DNA of 64,000 nt from Plectrocnemia conspersa (taxonomy: Eukaryota; Arthropoda; Insecta; Trichoptera; Polycentropodidae). Position numbers and translations under genes: made by a program. Each line of letters opens with the position of its first letter. Position 1 is the stretch's first letter. This document shows positions 12,993 through 26,066 of the stretch, in pieces. The notes under the pieces are model-generated. The model saw only the letters and a list, made by a program, of their open reading frames with translations, did no database searches and had not been told where the DNA came from. The stretch is taken from positions 310,001-374,000 of the forward strand of contig VTFK01000308.1 in NCBI GenBank assembly GCA_009617715.1, in the 5' to 3' direction.

Positions 12993-13772
12993 GTAAATAT
13001 TTTATTTTATAATTATTCTTATTTTACCTTAAAAAAATTAGATTGAATGCTCTTTATAAAAATATTATTTATTTATTTTTAATTCAGACATAGTCCCAAA
13101 ACTATGTTTATATTAATTTATATATCTTTGCTTAAGTCTATTTATGAATTATGTCAATGTCGTCCTCATAAGCAAAGATTTGAATTGATCTATTAAGCTG
13201 TCTCTAGCATTAGCATTTTCATATACAACATTGATCAATATACTACACTGAAGGAATCTGATTTATCGTTCTATTGTATACTCGAACTTTGAACAATACA
13301 TACGAATTTATAAAATGTACTGTTTCAATGAGTTTAAAAATCATCACTGCTATTTATGCTATCATACCCTTAGTCATTTATTTGTGAGGCAATATTTTAT
13401 TAAAACGGACTATTTTATTTATATGGAAAAAGCGTTTTAACGTTTTATTTTCCATGAATTTAACTCATATATTTATAAAATGTCTAGAAATGTGTAAAAT
13501 AACAAATATTAAAAGCACTGTAGTTCTTGGAAATACAGGAAGTGACACAAATCTCAAATTTAGATCCCGGAATGCGTAACACAATCTTCGCTATTCATAG
13601 TAAGCGCGAAAATTCATTATGAACCATTTTATTGGCAATTTGTCAATGCATACAACATTGACGCAACACATAAACATTTATTATTATTGCCTGTTTATAT
13701 AGCATAATTTATTTATGTTTGTAAAAGAGGTTCCAATGTTGACACATCAAACGTTTATATTTCAGACGGATC

Positions 13773-16700
13773 ATGCCTCGTGTGAGATGTTCGGCCGTCT
13801 TGCGTCTTTTCGTCTCCATCATCCTCATATGTCTGATATGGCTACAAATACAACTCATAAGCCAGAGACCGTTCACCAGCGACGGCGGTAATATTTATTA
13901 ATCAAACTTTTATACCCGATTTTACAGTGCTTAATTAAACGTGTCGTTTTAGACGAAGCTCTCAGTTCAAATGATACGTCGGCAGCCGTCTTGGCGATGG
14001 TTCCTCCAGTGCTGCACAAGTTTCTCACAGCAAAGCCTAAAAATGCTACTCAAGGTAAATTATTAAAATTATCTTATTATATTAAGTTATTAATGTTTTT
14101 TTCTTCTTCAGGAGCTAATTCTTCCATAGCGTCTTCTGATGCTGGTGTTCCGCCCGCGTTGAACATCTCCGATATAACTCGTAACATAATCAAGTATAAC
14201 ATGCTTCAAGCCGTTCTTAATGAAGAGATCTTTGGACCGCTGCAGAACAATTCCATAGTGATTGTGATTCAAGTTCATCGTCGTATAACGTATCTGAGGC
14301 ACTTGATTGTGTCGCTAGCTCAAGCTAGAGATATTCAAAATACGCTCTTGATCTTCTCTCACGATTACTACGACGAAGACATCAACGAGCTTGTACAGAG
14401 TATAGATTTTTGTAAAGTGCGTAATATTAATATATATATATATTTTATCGATTGCATTTTATATGTTAATTTAAATATGAAATGTCATTAGGTTACACAA
14501 ATATTTTATCCGCACTCGATGCAGACACATCCTAATCAATTTCCTGGAGAAGATGCTAACGATTGTCCTAGGAATATTAAAAAAGAAGAGTGAGTAATTT
14601 TGTATTTAATACTTAATCTGTGGGCCCGGTCGTGTGCGAACAGTTATACAAAATGCGGGCGATTTTTGCTCTGCATTTATGACTATATAAAATAAGAAAT
14701 AGCAATTAAAAAAATAATCAATATAATATTATTATGGCAAATATAAATAATATTTTATTCTTTAATTTAATTTAAATATTTTTTATTATTTAAAAGAAAG
14801 AAAGAGTGAATTCGTGACATGCACATCATTTAATTTTTTGGTCTTAAACTTTTGACATAATATTTGAATTGGAAACTTCTAACCTAAAATCAGTTCTAAT
14901 GACTAAAAAGTGAAGAAAAAATAATAAAACTTGATCCTTGGCACAGAGTATTATATTATGAAATCGCCCAAGTTTATTTTCTACAGGTAGAATTTTAAAT
15001 ACTTATCAGGGTTCCTTTTACGACTAATTCCTCTTTAGATATTTGGATGATTGCCAAAAAAATAACAAACGTTAGACGACCTGTTCAAAACACTCTTTAA
15101 CAATTAAGCCAACTTTAATCAATACTTAGTGTGCGTTTTCAACAGCAGGAACAATCAAAACAATATTAAGAACCAATTTAAAAAACTGAAACATTCAATG
15201 CATTGCTATTTTTAAAATATGTATTTCGAATGAAAGTAAAACAAGTTTTTTCTTGACATTTCAGACACGAAAGCATGCAGAAATCACACATTAATTCTCA
15301 AGTTTCATTTACCCTATTAATTGAATCATTCCATTATATGGCAATTAATTTATAAACTGACACTGATAAATATGTATATATTTATATGTACTGAACTCAT
15401 TTGATATATGTTATTTTTAGAGCTATCAAGAAAAAGTGCATAAATGCATTGCATCCAGATTTATATGGCCATTATCGGGAAGCAAAGTTCACGCAGACGA
15501 AGCACCATTGGTGGTGGAAAGCCAACAGAGTGTTTGACGGTCTTCAAGTCACCAAAGACCACACAGGTGAATAGCGTTGAATTGTTCAAAGCCACTTCCA
15601 CTTTTGTGATCATATTGTTAACGGCGAATCCATTTCAGGTTTGGTCTTGTTTCTCGAAGAGGACCACTACGTGGCCGAGGATTTTATCCACGTTTTGAGA
15701 CTGATGGAGGACGCCGTTGTTCGCCACTGTCCCAACTGTAACATCCTCTGCCTCGGGACCTACCTGAAGACGTATAATTATTACGCCATGGGCGATAAGG
15801 TGAGATCCTCCTCATGTTGAACTTAAAAGTTCGCTTTAAAGCTCTACCCCTAAATACATTTAATTTAAATACAATAATATTGTAGATATGATATATACAT
15901 CACTGCATAAAACCCTAATATTGCTGAGTGATTTGAGCTTTGTATCGCTTAATATTATGTAAATTTATTATAAAAGTTTTTATTGTACTATATGAATTTA
16001 ACGAAGAAGAAGAAAATGTCAAATATGACAGATTTATATGCTGATATAATCATTTATTAACAATCACTACGTTTGGTTGTGTTTGTATCGTTCTCATTAT
16101 CATATATGTTTGTGTAAATTTATTCTGGTTTTGCATTATTAGGATACTATTTAGTATCGTACATAATAGATGCTGAAATAATCCAAACATTTTCTATTTT
16201 TATTACCCATAGAAAATATAATTTATTCATAATAGATAATACAATCTAATCATGAATATTTATCAACTGCTTGAATATTTAATTTGACTTTAAAATCAAC
16301 ACAACTTGCCATTAAAGTATTTATAAACGTCACTTGATCACAGGTTAAGTTGTGAACATAATGAACAATTTGTACGTCTAATACCAATAAGCAAAATTAG
16401 AACAAATTTATTACATAAGAGGATCATCAGCTTCAAAAAAAATATATATTTTATAACTAAATATGCAATTCTGCCACCATTTATATGTATATAAGTAAAT
16501 TATAAATATCTATGTTTAATTCATGTTTTTACTATAATTTATTTGTGCTGTTTTGCCGCAACCCCTAATCGACGGATCGTAGAAGAACCAAAAGACAGGA
16601 AGATCGCGCGGTATATCATATTCGCAAACGTGGGGTTATCATCTGCTGCCGCATCTTTACGGATACTATCAGAAGGTCCTCTTTAGTTGAACGAAATAGG

Positions 16701-19700
16701 AATTATTGCCTCTAACGGAAGAATCTCTACAGAAATCTTTCCCTCCCTCATTTTTTATTTTTGCTGTTTTGGTGGCATGACAAACACTTTGAAGAATTGC
16801 ACGCTCGATTTTTTATATACGTTTATTACGTTGAATATTGTTTAATTATTTCTTTGTAAATACGTTTTATTATTTATATACATATATTTATAAACATGTT
16901 GAACTTTTGCTTGAATGTGATCCAAAATTTACCTTAATTGAAAGACTATTTATTAAATTATTATTTTATAATTTTGGATTAGCCTGTATGATGATGCTTC
17001 ATAGTTTTAAGCTGTTGTTGATTTCCTCAAAAAATTTATAGTATGTACAGGTGTGCACAAAGACAAAAATAAAACCGTTTTGAATGAAAACGTGCCAAAT
17101 CCTAAACTAATAATGATTCGGTTATGTAGTAGAGCATTTTTATACTAACTTATTCTGTAGTTTTTAAATCATCTGGCTTCTTAGTAATGTTTACATGCAT
17201 TATATGTAACCTTAAATTAACAAATCTGGTGTAAAAGGAAACGGAAATCCACTACATTATACATGTACACTAGCAAAGTACCTATTGGAAAATCAAGGGA
17301 AAATTGGACTAGTCAACAATATATTGTGATTTATTTAATACTGTATGGAATACCTCCTAATATATTTTAGATTGCTATTTTTTATAAGTTTCGGTGAAAT
17401 TGAGTTGAACTCTTAGGGATTCAGAGTGACTATTTGGCTGAACCAAATCGGACGAATGAAGTGAAAGTAATGGATTTCCTCAGATTTCGAAGGGTCGACT
17501 CAGTGTAGCTCTGCTTGAAGCGAGTTCGGCTCAACCCTCGTATATTTTAAGTAGGAAGCAAAGTGGAAGTCATATTTCGGATGATAGTGAAAGCGATTCC
17601 CTTGACCTTGGTTAAATGTAGATGAGTTGGGGTGGAACTAGAATTTCTTATGTTTAATACACATCTCTTGACTCATTGAAACAGATGGTGCAAATGTAAC
17701 AACGATAGTTACGCTCCGCTATGTTGCAACTCTGCAAAACTGCTTGCTAATGGTACATGGGACTGACCGTGTTTGCTGGAATACAATTTTAGGTGCACAT
17801 TCTTTTGTGTCAGCACTATTGATTCCGATAATGGATCTCGGCGCGAATTTGCATAGCTGGGACCAGTCAGTAAGGTGTTAATAGTTAACCCTAGCACTGA
17901 CGAATGTGCTCCAGTTGAAAACGCAATAAGCGTCTTCAAGCATGTGCGATGGACACCCACATATATAGATAACCATATAGCTTTTTATAGAGATAGCAAT
18001 CATCAAATATAAAGTGAAAATAACCATTTTTTCTCACATTAACATTATTAGTTTAGAATATAATATGTACATTTAACAAAAAAAATCTTGTGCTCATCCT
18101 GTATATATCCTATCTCCGTTTTTCATCCTATTTATCTTTTTGTATAAATGCGACGTTCAAATTTGACCTAATAAGTGCCTCAATTTCAACTTTATTTATA
18201 AACAAAACTAAAATTTAACTGTAAAATAATAAATATTTTGTCAGATTTGATGGTCTATAAAAATATAGCGTCTATTCGATGTTTTATTGAATAATGATTG
18301 CGAATCCAGGTCGAGGTGTGTCCATGGCAGTCGAGCAGACACAACATGGGCATGGCCTTTCGGCGGGAAACGTGGCGAGGGCTCAGCTCCTGCGCCGACG
18401 GATTCTGCTCGTACGACGACTACAACTGGGATTGGTCGCTGCAGCGGGTGTCACAAGAGTGTCTTCCACAGACCCAGCGTTTGAAGGCCCTGGTGGCCAG
18501 AGGGCCGAGGGTCTTCCATATTGGCGAATGGTTAGGGTTGTCGGTTTATAATGCATCAGTTTTGAATAGTGTTTGAATGTTTATATTTTTTTCAGTGGAG
18601 TGCATCACAAAAAAGCGAACTGTGATAGTAATTCAGTCATCACTAAAGTGCAGAAGGTGGTGAAAGGCGCGCGACAGTATTTCTTCCCAGCAGGGCTCAC
18701 GCTGCAAGTGGCCGTGGCCCCCAAAAAGAATAAACTGCGGAAAGGCAACGGGGGCTGGGGAGATAAAAGGTATTGTTATTGTTTTAACAGCAAATTTTGT
18801 TTCTAAATTTGAACCCATACAAAGTGTATCTCAATGTGATGTTTCGGCCTAAAAACTTTAAAAAAAATATACTGTGACACAGGAAACATATTAACACATT
18901 AAATACCATGTGCACAAATTTGTGCGTTTCGTTATTTCAATTTCATATAATAAAAACACACTTTTACCCTTTCTGCTCGTAAGGTGCGTGAGACGCACCA
19001 GCGCTTGGCTCTATATTACTCGTAGGGTGCGTCAGGCGCACCATTTCAATTAATGAAATATAACGTCGATTTTTGGGTATTTCCTGTGCATGTTTTGAAT
19101 GGTGTTTTTGCAGTGTTGTAGATAAGAGTTTCAAGAAGCATATCTTATTCAAAAAATATCATTTTTACTTGAATTAAGCCGGGGAGAGCTCATTTATCGC
19201 GATAAGTCAGGGTTTTTTTGATGACTAAATTTAAATGCAGATGTGCCGTAGATTTCTCCCGAAGGCAATGGTTTGCGATCGTCCTTCGGTAGACACGCGT
19301 CAGTGACGTTTTTATTGCCTATTGGGTTTTCGACAGTGTCTCGGGTGTCCATAATTTGTGTCTAAGTAAGACTGTAGTGATTAATAATTTTGTTTTAATT
19401 ATTAATTTTTTCATTTTTTTAAATTTTATTGTGAAATTATTTTTTTAAATTTTATTGCAAAAAAAAACAGTGCTATCACTGAATATTGTAATGATAATAT
19501 GTTTTGTAATGATAGTGATGGGGAGGATTTCATGTTTGATTTTTCATCTTCCAATGATGATAGTAAAGAAAGTAACGTCGAAATTAAGTCTGTTGCCTTG
19601 AATCGAAGGTGAAATAAGGCAATTAAAATAATAGCGAGGAAGAAACGGTACCTCAAACAAATCGCACCACATCAGAAAATTTGAGAATAATTACTAGTAA

Positions 19701-21455
19701 TGACAATGTACCTTATAAATAGCAATATTTCCACCAAGTCATAAATGTCCTGGGCCCCAAGTTCCCGCAAACTGTATACAACCTATTGATTATTTTCAAT
19801 TGTTTTACACTGATGAGTTGGTATACTAATAGAACTTGGGGATTTATGAAAAATTAGAAAATAATATTTTTTCATATTTGTTTCTTTAATTTATAATAAA
19901 TCAACATCCCACATATTATTAAACGTAGTGCCCTTTTTTGTGCATCACTTTGTTTTTTTTTTTATAAAAATATGCTATTTAAACATTATTTGCTCAAATA
20001 TATAAAATCACAAACAAATATGTACCACAAAGCTACTCATTAGAAGTTTTGTCTATTTTTAATTAAGAAATATATAAAATAATATGACATTAACTGCAAC
20101 GTTTCATTTCACCTCTTATGGGACGTATTTTAGTTTTTAAAAATATACCTAACATCAGTTTATATAAACATAGATATACCTTGTGGATTTTTTAATTGTT
20201 GTAAAACGGTACAATTTTGTATTTCTGCAAGCGATGTAAGCTTTCTTCGTTCAAAGGTAGATATATCTAAAACTGAGCGGTGTGTCTTTGTTATTTGTGT
20301 TATTTATGATTAAAACATTTTTTGGTCCTATAAATATTTTTAAATGGGTCGTCGCCCTATTGGGTTAATTTATTGTTATGGATTTATCAACCAATGGTAC
20401 TTTAGAGTACCAAAAAAAATTAAAATGTAAATAAGAGAAATGCAAGTATTTGTTCTGATTTCTTCGTTTTTGGTATTAGTTTATTCATATTTATGCTCTA
20501 CATATATAATTTTAATTTTTAAAAAGAATTTAACATTTTTCATTTTTCCCGAGCTGGCCTAGTATATACCTAGTATGAAAACGATTACGAGTGCAAAGGG
20601 TTAAACTGCATATTTACCATATCATATTTATTTAGCGCGTTAACCAGAGATGTTACTAATATTAGTATAATAACTAAAATAGTTTAAAGAAATCAAAATT
20701 CCAGAAAACCAAAACTCATGTAAAGGCAGTGTTTACAAACACATACAGATTTTTTTCTATGAATAATATCTCACTTGTTATATATACGTAATGATGAAAT
20801 TAGTTGTCATCAAACTGTGAATTGCGTACCGATAAAATAAAAATGTATTTAAATATTTTTTAATACTTTACAGTAAATATACGCATTGCAACTTTTTGTT
20901 TGATATTTGCACAATGTAACAAACAGATTTCTTTCAATTATGTACTAACAATACAATAAAAAATGCACACTCTGCTCCAATAAAGATACACACTACTAAA
21001 CACTTATTCTATTATTATTTATACACATTATATATTCTAATACTAATGAAATCATAAATTTAATATTTATTTTTGTGTGGTGTGGACTCTGTTTTTCTAA
21101 AATACATTAGTATTTTTTCAAACTATTGCCATATGCACTATAATTATATTTTACGTGACACTGAGATATACGTTATATTTTTCTCATGGTCCTAGAGTGC
21201 AACTGAGCAAATTTTAAAACGGATAGAAGGACAATCAATACAGTAAACATTTTTTTATTGTATGCCAATACTAAATATTTTCCTAAGTGGCCTTCATCAA
21301 TGTATTTTTAACTCTTTATACAGTAAAACATAAATAATAATCTTGTGTTTTCATGTTGTTTCAGAGACCATCAGTTGTGTTTAAACATAACCAAAGAAGC
21401 GAGAACGGCCAGAGATCGAAGGGCGCAAATGCTCATAGACACGGGCAATTATTAA
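13773..21455 (+). CDS. MGAT2: Alpha-1,6-mannosyl-glycoprotein 2-beta-N-acetylglucosaminyltransferase (GlcNAc-transferase II), nine coding exons
   Basis: Golgi type II membrane enzyme that adds beta-1,2-GlcNAc to the alpha-1,6 mannose of the N-glycan core, committing glycans to complex forms. The coding exons I read are 13773-13887, 13953-14054, 14112-14416, 14492-14589, 15421-15566, 15639-15799, 18310-18530, 18596-18769 and 21365-21455. All have GT-AG borders and all phases agree, giving 1,413 bases or 470 residues (human about 447). A short Arg-bearing cytoplasmic tail precedes a signal anchor at about 9-27, then a Ser/Thr/Asn-rich stem. The catalytic domain includes QVHRRITYLRHLI and IFSHDYYDEDIN, then CKVTQIFYPHSMQTHPNQFP, the metal-binding EEDH (262-265), HCPNCNILCLGTY, SYDDYNWDWSL (343-353) and GPRVFHIGECGVHHK. 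The start ATG lies 8 bases after an acceptor (AG 13764-13765), so upstream exons are untranslated. The last intron carries a piggyBac-like insertion. Confidence 0.96.
15800..18309. other. Large MGAT2 intron between coding exons 6 and 7
   Basis: 2,510 bases. GC-richer islands at about 16,555-16,690 and 17,450-17,960 are probably old insertions. I cannot assign them; the 83-codon minus ORF at 17709-17960 matches nothing I recognise. The rest is AT-rich with nothing seen. Confidence 0.5.
18967..20600 (+). mobile_element. piggyBac-like element, internally decayed, inside the last MGAT2 intron
   Basis: The ends are CCCTTTCTGCTCGTAA at 18967 and the complement of CCCTTTGCACTCGTAA ending at 20600. 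On the right the flank is the canonical TTAA target (20601-20604); on the left it is TTTA (18963-18966), a mutated copy. Just inside the left end lie two palindromic subterminal motifs, GGTGCGT-GAG-ACGCACC (18983-18999) and a variant at 19026-19041. Around 19,480-19,620 an acidic Asp/Ser text (NDSDGEDFMFDFSSSNDD) resembles piggyBac N-termini. Around 19,750-19,820, broken by one frameshift, GPKFPQTVY and then IDYFQLFYTDELV match the start of the DDE_Tnp_1_7 domain. The catalytic remainder is lost, so the element is inactive. Confidence 0.75.
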
Positions 21456-22640
21456 GTGCCGTGAACACATTAGTGAATTGTCCATAATAGACTCGTGATT
21501 GTTCGTGAATAGAAAGGATAATAAACTATTTATAAATTGTGAGAGGCGGTTCACATTTTACATGCATATGTAAATTTATACACACACGCGTGTATGTATT
21601 GTTTTATTTTTTTATTTTGTGCTTGTAATTTCATGCCTCACAGCTGAAATTTACGAAAGTTATATCTGTGATTAATCAAATAACGTGAACGTACGTCGTG
21701 TACATAAATACAATCGTATTTTTGCACAAAGTAAATTTTTACATTTGTACCGTATATTACGTTTTGACTAACAGTTGCAGCTTTTTATATAATAATGTAC
21801 AAGAAAATTATTTTTCGCTAAAGCGTTTTAGCTTTGACTATTTGGCTATTTAATTTTTTACGTATTTATTATAATTTCTCACTATTATACGTATATCTAT
21901 TATGAATGTATTATAGTTATGTATATATATATATATATATAGCTACGAAAAGTTTATACTGTAACTTGTCTATGTAAAGTTAACACGTACCTGTTTATAC
22001 ATAAATATTAAATTTATATTATCTAACTAATGCTATTCTGTACATTTTACGTAAGCATTTATTTAAACCGTTAGACATTGATTATATTCTTAAATTATAA
22101 TTGATCAAGTATTATTTTAAATTCTGTTGCGTCATTTTAGATCGTTTGCTCTATGAATGTCTAACATACTCGCTGTGTATTGAACAATTACTCTACGAGC
22201 TTATTAACCTCTCTTGTGATGCAATGGTAAATGGAGTGATGGACTACGATCTCAAATCGAAAACATTTCCAAATTTGTTTTAAATAGGGTATTGATCTCA
22301 GTTAAGGCAACTCCATTTGTATATCAAAAAATATCATTGTGAAAGTATTACGATCAAAACCATTGTATTACACGTGTATCTTAAATACTAACTGATGGTT
22401 AAAAGTCCATTTCTTACTTTATATTATACTCGAGTCTTTGCCTATTCTTTCAATAAATTTAATATATTTCAGTGATTGCTATGAACAACATTTTTTTATT
22501 GTTTTTTTATGTTTTATTTAAATAGTATCTATTTATCATTTTTTTGTTATTTGTACTAGTCACGGTGTATTGAATATGTATGTTACATTACTGTCACAAA
22601 TGTTTTTGTAACTGATAAAATAAAAATACAGTTTGCTTTT
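21456..22640 (+). other. Probable MGAT2 3' UTR
   Basis: AT-rich sequence following the stop at 21453-21455. AATAAA-type poly(A) signals occur near 21,520 and again near 22,453 and 22,618. Which one is used cannot be told. The 60-codon ORF at 22101-22283 is not supported as a gene. Confidence 0.4.
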
Positions 22641-23727
22641 TTTTTTTTTAGTGAATCAATTACTATATTTATTTTTATATTACGTTTTAGATTGTCATAT
22701 TTTTTTTCGAAATTACTCTAGTCAACAAATTGTATTGTGCATACATACAAGTTTTAAAAATTGATTCCGTTAACTTGTTTTCGTCCATGTGTGTATGTAT
22801 GCATAAATGTATATTTGAAAAAATAAATTATTGAAAAATATATATATTATTACTTATTAAATAATACTTTGTTTTATTACAGATGTTATTTATCTTATCA
22901 TTAGCTTAGCTATGATAAATCATAGAGTAACAACATTATGAGCAATTAATCTATTTTTTAACATTTGTTCTAACCAAACTCGCCTAGAACAATATTATTA
23001 TAAAGATAAAATATAGTGATTGCGATTGGTATTTTTTAGATTTATTAAATATTTGCCGCTGTCTTTTTTTGTAAATGATTTCTATAGAAAATAATACCAA
23101 TAAATTAACATGACAAAAAATATTTTATAATAATTTTATAAAATATATTGAGAGCCTCTATTGATATAAAAAATCACAAAACCGAATAATATATAAAAAA
23201 TATGTAAAGCAAATTAACGAAATTTAATAATATAAAAGTGTTTAAATAAGTTATTAAAACATACTAATACAAAAAAGTAGAAAAATAAATCAAATCAATA
23301 AAACGTTGAGAATCGCTGATTTTTTTTTCCTATAATATACTATAAATGTGTATAAATTAACTCATTACTCAAAAGGTTAATAAACCTTGATTGCATTATC
23401 ATAAATAGGCATATTATGTAATGTGTTTACGTATGTCAGTGTCAAATGCGGAAGAGTTCAGATGAATCGAAGTTATATTCTGAGTTCTTGACAACCCTTT
23501 TATAGTTTAGGGGCTGTGATGGTGACGGGTGGCAATGAGACACAGATTGAGCCGCTGCAGTAGTATATTTATTTATAACCTATATGCTATCTACTACAAC
23601 ATGATTTATAAGAAATACATTAATACGATTAATTGAAAAGTTGTTTTATTAATAATATTTAAAGTGTAATTTCAAAACTTTGATGATAATTTATTGATAA
23701 TTCTTTTTCAATCTTGATACGTATTCA
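22641..23727. other. Gene-free spacer
   Basis: AT-rich with no coding signal. The only structure noted is a 75-bp dispersed repeat at 23515-23590. Confidence 0.5.
23515..23590 (-). repeat. Dispersed repeat, copy 1 (inverted partner at 35060-35120)
   Basis: The stretch ggtgacgggtggcaatgaga, followed by cacagattgagccgctgcag, is found inverted at 35,060-35,120 with a few changes. This is long enough and GC-rich enough not to be chance; it is probably the end of an unidentified transposon. Confidence 0.55.
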
Positions 23728-24027
23728 TCAATCATATTGAGATGGTATTTCTTCAGTACTGCTCATAATATTTAACATAGCCGCTTGCAAATCGTCTATT
23801 TTGTTTTGATATGCTGTCGAAGTTGTTTTGCATTTATTGTATTCTTTTGTTAGCATTTCTTCTTCCTTGGACAATTTTGCTAGTTCATTATCAGCAGAAT
23901 TTTTTATTTTCTTTATCTCCTCGGACAGTTGCTCGTCCATTTGTTGCAATTCCGCAACTTTCTTTTCTAAATTAACAGCGGTTTTCTGATAACTGCACAG
24001 TTCTCTTTCCTCGCTGTGCGTAGACAT
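23728..24027 (-). CDS. Small coiled-coil protein, unrecognised
   Basis: From ATG 24027 the protein has 99 residues, almost wholly a charged heptad-like coiled coil from about residue 7 to 88 (EKKVAELQQMDEQLSEEIKK, then KLSKEEEMLTKEYNKCK). It ends TEEIPSQYD at a TGA. Codon use and composition differ from the random AT surroundings, so I think it is real coding sequence. Upstream in frame the ORF continues to 24267 through a GC-rich Arg/Ser-rich block that does not look like protein. A first exon may instead join at ttctacaacttattag/gg (24,046 region), giving an N-terminus with LQLIREIKSV. A kinetochore-type coiled-coil subunit such as Spc24 is a possibility but no diagnostic motif is visible. 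It may also be a truncated gene. Confidence 0.5.
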   Translation of the reverse strand: MSTHSEERELCSYQKTAVNLEKKVAELQQMDEQLSEEIKKIKNSADNELAKLSKEEEMLTKEYNKCKTTSTAYQNKIDDLQAAMLNIMSSTEEIPSQYD

Positions 24028-24067
24028 GCTCACACTTTTAATTTCCCTAATAAGTTGTAGAACTCGT

Positions 24068-24375
24068 AATGTCTGGGGGCTCTGGCTGTGAAGGTCTCGA
24101 CGGTCGGCAGGATTTCGCCCGGTCAGATGGGGGCTCCGGCGGCGCTGCGAGGCGATGGGAGCGGATTCGGTCAGCGTCCCCACGCCCGTCCGCCGAAAGC
24201 AGCGCTTTCGGCACGTCCTCTCAGCTTCGGGTCCCGTTCGGAATAGGCCGAGCTTTTGCGTCCCCAAGCGCGTTAAGGGATGGTTTTGGTCTTAACGCCG
24301 TGGTCGGTGAGCAGCGATCGGCGCTAGGGGTGCAACGCCTTTCCGGCCCGATTCCTTGTTATGTGTAGCACTAGG
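24068..24375. other. GC-rich block upstream of the coiled-coil ORF
   Basis: About 300 bases of strongly GC- and CpG-rich sequence with abrupt borders. It either is a CpG-type promoter/5' region of the minus-strand coiled-coil gene or an inserted repeat. Open frames through it on both strands (for instance 24069-24368) are composition artefacts. Confidence 0.4.
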
Positions 24376-24512
24376 TCGCTACACCACGTTCTCTGCGAGC
24401 AACTTGGTTGAATGCAGAAAATACTTAATTAGATCAATTGGGCCGTATATGAATGCTCTAATGAGGCGTATTTCTTCAGGGTGTCCATCCATAAATGAGT
24501 ATTTTGGTGGCT

Positions 24513-24521
24513 TTACGGTCT
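24513..24521. repeat. Target-site duplication, left
   Basis: TTACGGTCT, repeated exactly at 27804-27812 on the other side of the element. Confidence 0.85.
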
Positions 24522-25189
24522 GCATATTCACAAAATGCACGCTTTAGGGCGAGACCGCGACGTCACATCTCGCGTCTCTTTCTAGCATTCACTCGTCTCT
24601 TTCTAGCGTCTTGGTGACGTCGCCGGGCCGGCGTCACTCGCCGTCTCCAAGGTTGCCAGCCATTTGAGCGGGACTGTACCGAGTTCAACAGACAAATTGT
24701 TTATAAAAATCCCGATTTAACAAAATGTATATATGTACAAAAATGTAGAAAGCAAACATGAAAATCGAATTTTCGTCTATTGAATAATTAACAAACTTAT
24801 TTAATAATAGTTGCGATATTGACTTTCTATACGAAGATGTCTGTTTAGTAGATAATTTTTTACTGAATATGACCGAATAGAAACAAATACTCGCAAAATA
24901 CTGGAGGAATTTTAATAAAAGAAAAAAATCATATCATAGTCCAAGACATAAGCTTTCGAATAGTATGTAAATATGATTTACGACGAACAGTCAATTAATA
25001 TCTACGTAATAAATAAATAATCAAGTCAACATATCCATTGGCTTACAAGATATTGCGACATGTCAAGTCAACTTTAATACTTTTTCAACTATTTAATAAT
25101 ATATGAAATGACAATTTCGTTATTACTACCTCTGTCTCTTTATTATAAACGATATATGCTTTCTATTTGGGCTTACGAATTTAGAGGCA

Positions 25190-25510
25190 CGCTCAGGGCC
25201 GGCCCTAGGTTATTTGGCGCTACAGGCAAAAATAAATTTGCGCATTCCCCGTCCCCTATTAATACTTCAATAACTCATTACATGAGCGCAAAAAATATAT
25301 TTCAAATGAAAGTAATTTAATATTATATTTCGATTGTGGGTATTTAAGAATTTTAGTTTATTTTTTTCGTCGCGATTTTTTTTACGCGTGAAATAAAGTA
25401 CACAGTAGTGTATACAAAAAAAAAAAAATAATATTAGATTTTTCTTTAACAATAAATTTTATGAATATTGCGCCTATATCAAATAGCGCCCCAGGCGAAA
25501 TTTGATTTAC
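25190..25510. repeat. Possible small non-autonomous element within the MULE
   Basis: Begins with cagggccggccctagg near 25,195, reminiscent of hAT-type ends, followed by ttggcgctacaggc. A related phrase in the other direction (aatagcgccccaggcgaaat) appears near 25,482. No target duplication could be fixed. Weak call. Confidence 0.3.
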
Positions 25511-26066
25511 AACGAAAACTTCAATTTAATAAAGTCATAATAAATATATCTACCTAAAAAAAACAAACGAAAATCTCAATAATTATATCAAAACAAACAA
25601 ATCAAATACTCTTTAAAATATCATATCAGTAATGCTATTTTAATTTCAATTATTCAAATAAAAGTGTCAGTTTTTAAGAAAAAGAAAGTGCGAAATTACA
25701 TTCTAAATAACACTCTTAGTTTTAGAATTTAAATTTATATTATCCAAATTAAATAGTTTACAGTAATATGCAAGGGAAATAAAACATAATAATATTTTAT
25801 TAAATTATTTATTATTGCATGTATAGTATAAACAAAAACTAGTCCGAATCCTCACCTTTACTATATTATGTAAAATTAAATCTATATAAAGCAATTACAT
25901 AATATAGTTAAGTTATTTAATTTATACAAAACAATTATATACTTTAATATTAAATTTATATAGAAATAAATTAATTTTATTATAGTAAAACATAGCTAAA
26001 AATTATATGAAACACATGAAAAAATAGCTAAGGCTGGAAAAATAAATTAAAATTTACTGTGTTTAG

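Noticed and set aside
14108..14302. Minus ORF over MGAT2 coding exon 3
   Set aside because: Antisense shadow of a well-supported exon.
18287..18551. Two other-frame ORFs over MGAT2 coding exon 7
   Set aside because: Only the third frame continues the enzyme across both splice borders.
380..21215. Short shared phrase ctagagtgc near 385 and 21,192
   Set aside because: About 30 bases with weak flanking similarity; too short to call a repeat family.
24069..24368. Plus-strand 99-codon ORF
   Set aside because: Composition artefact of the GC-rich block, no recognisable content.
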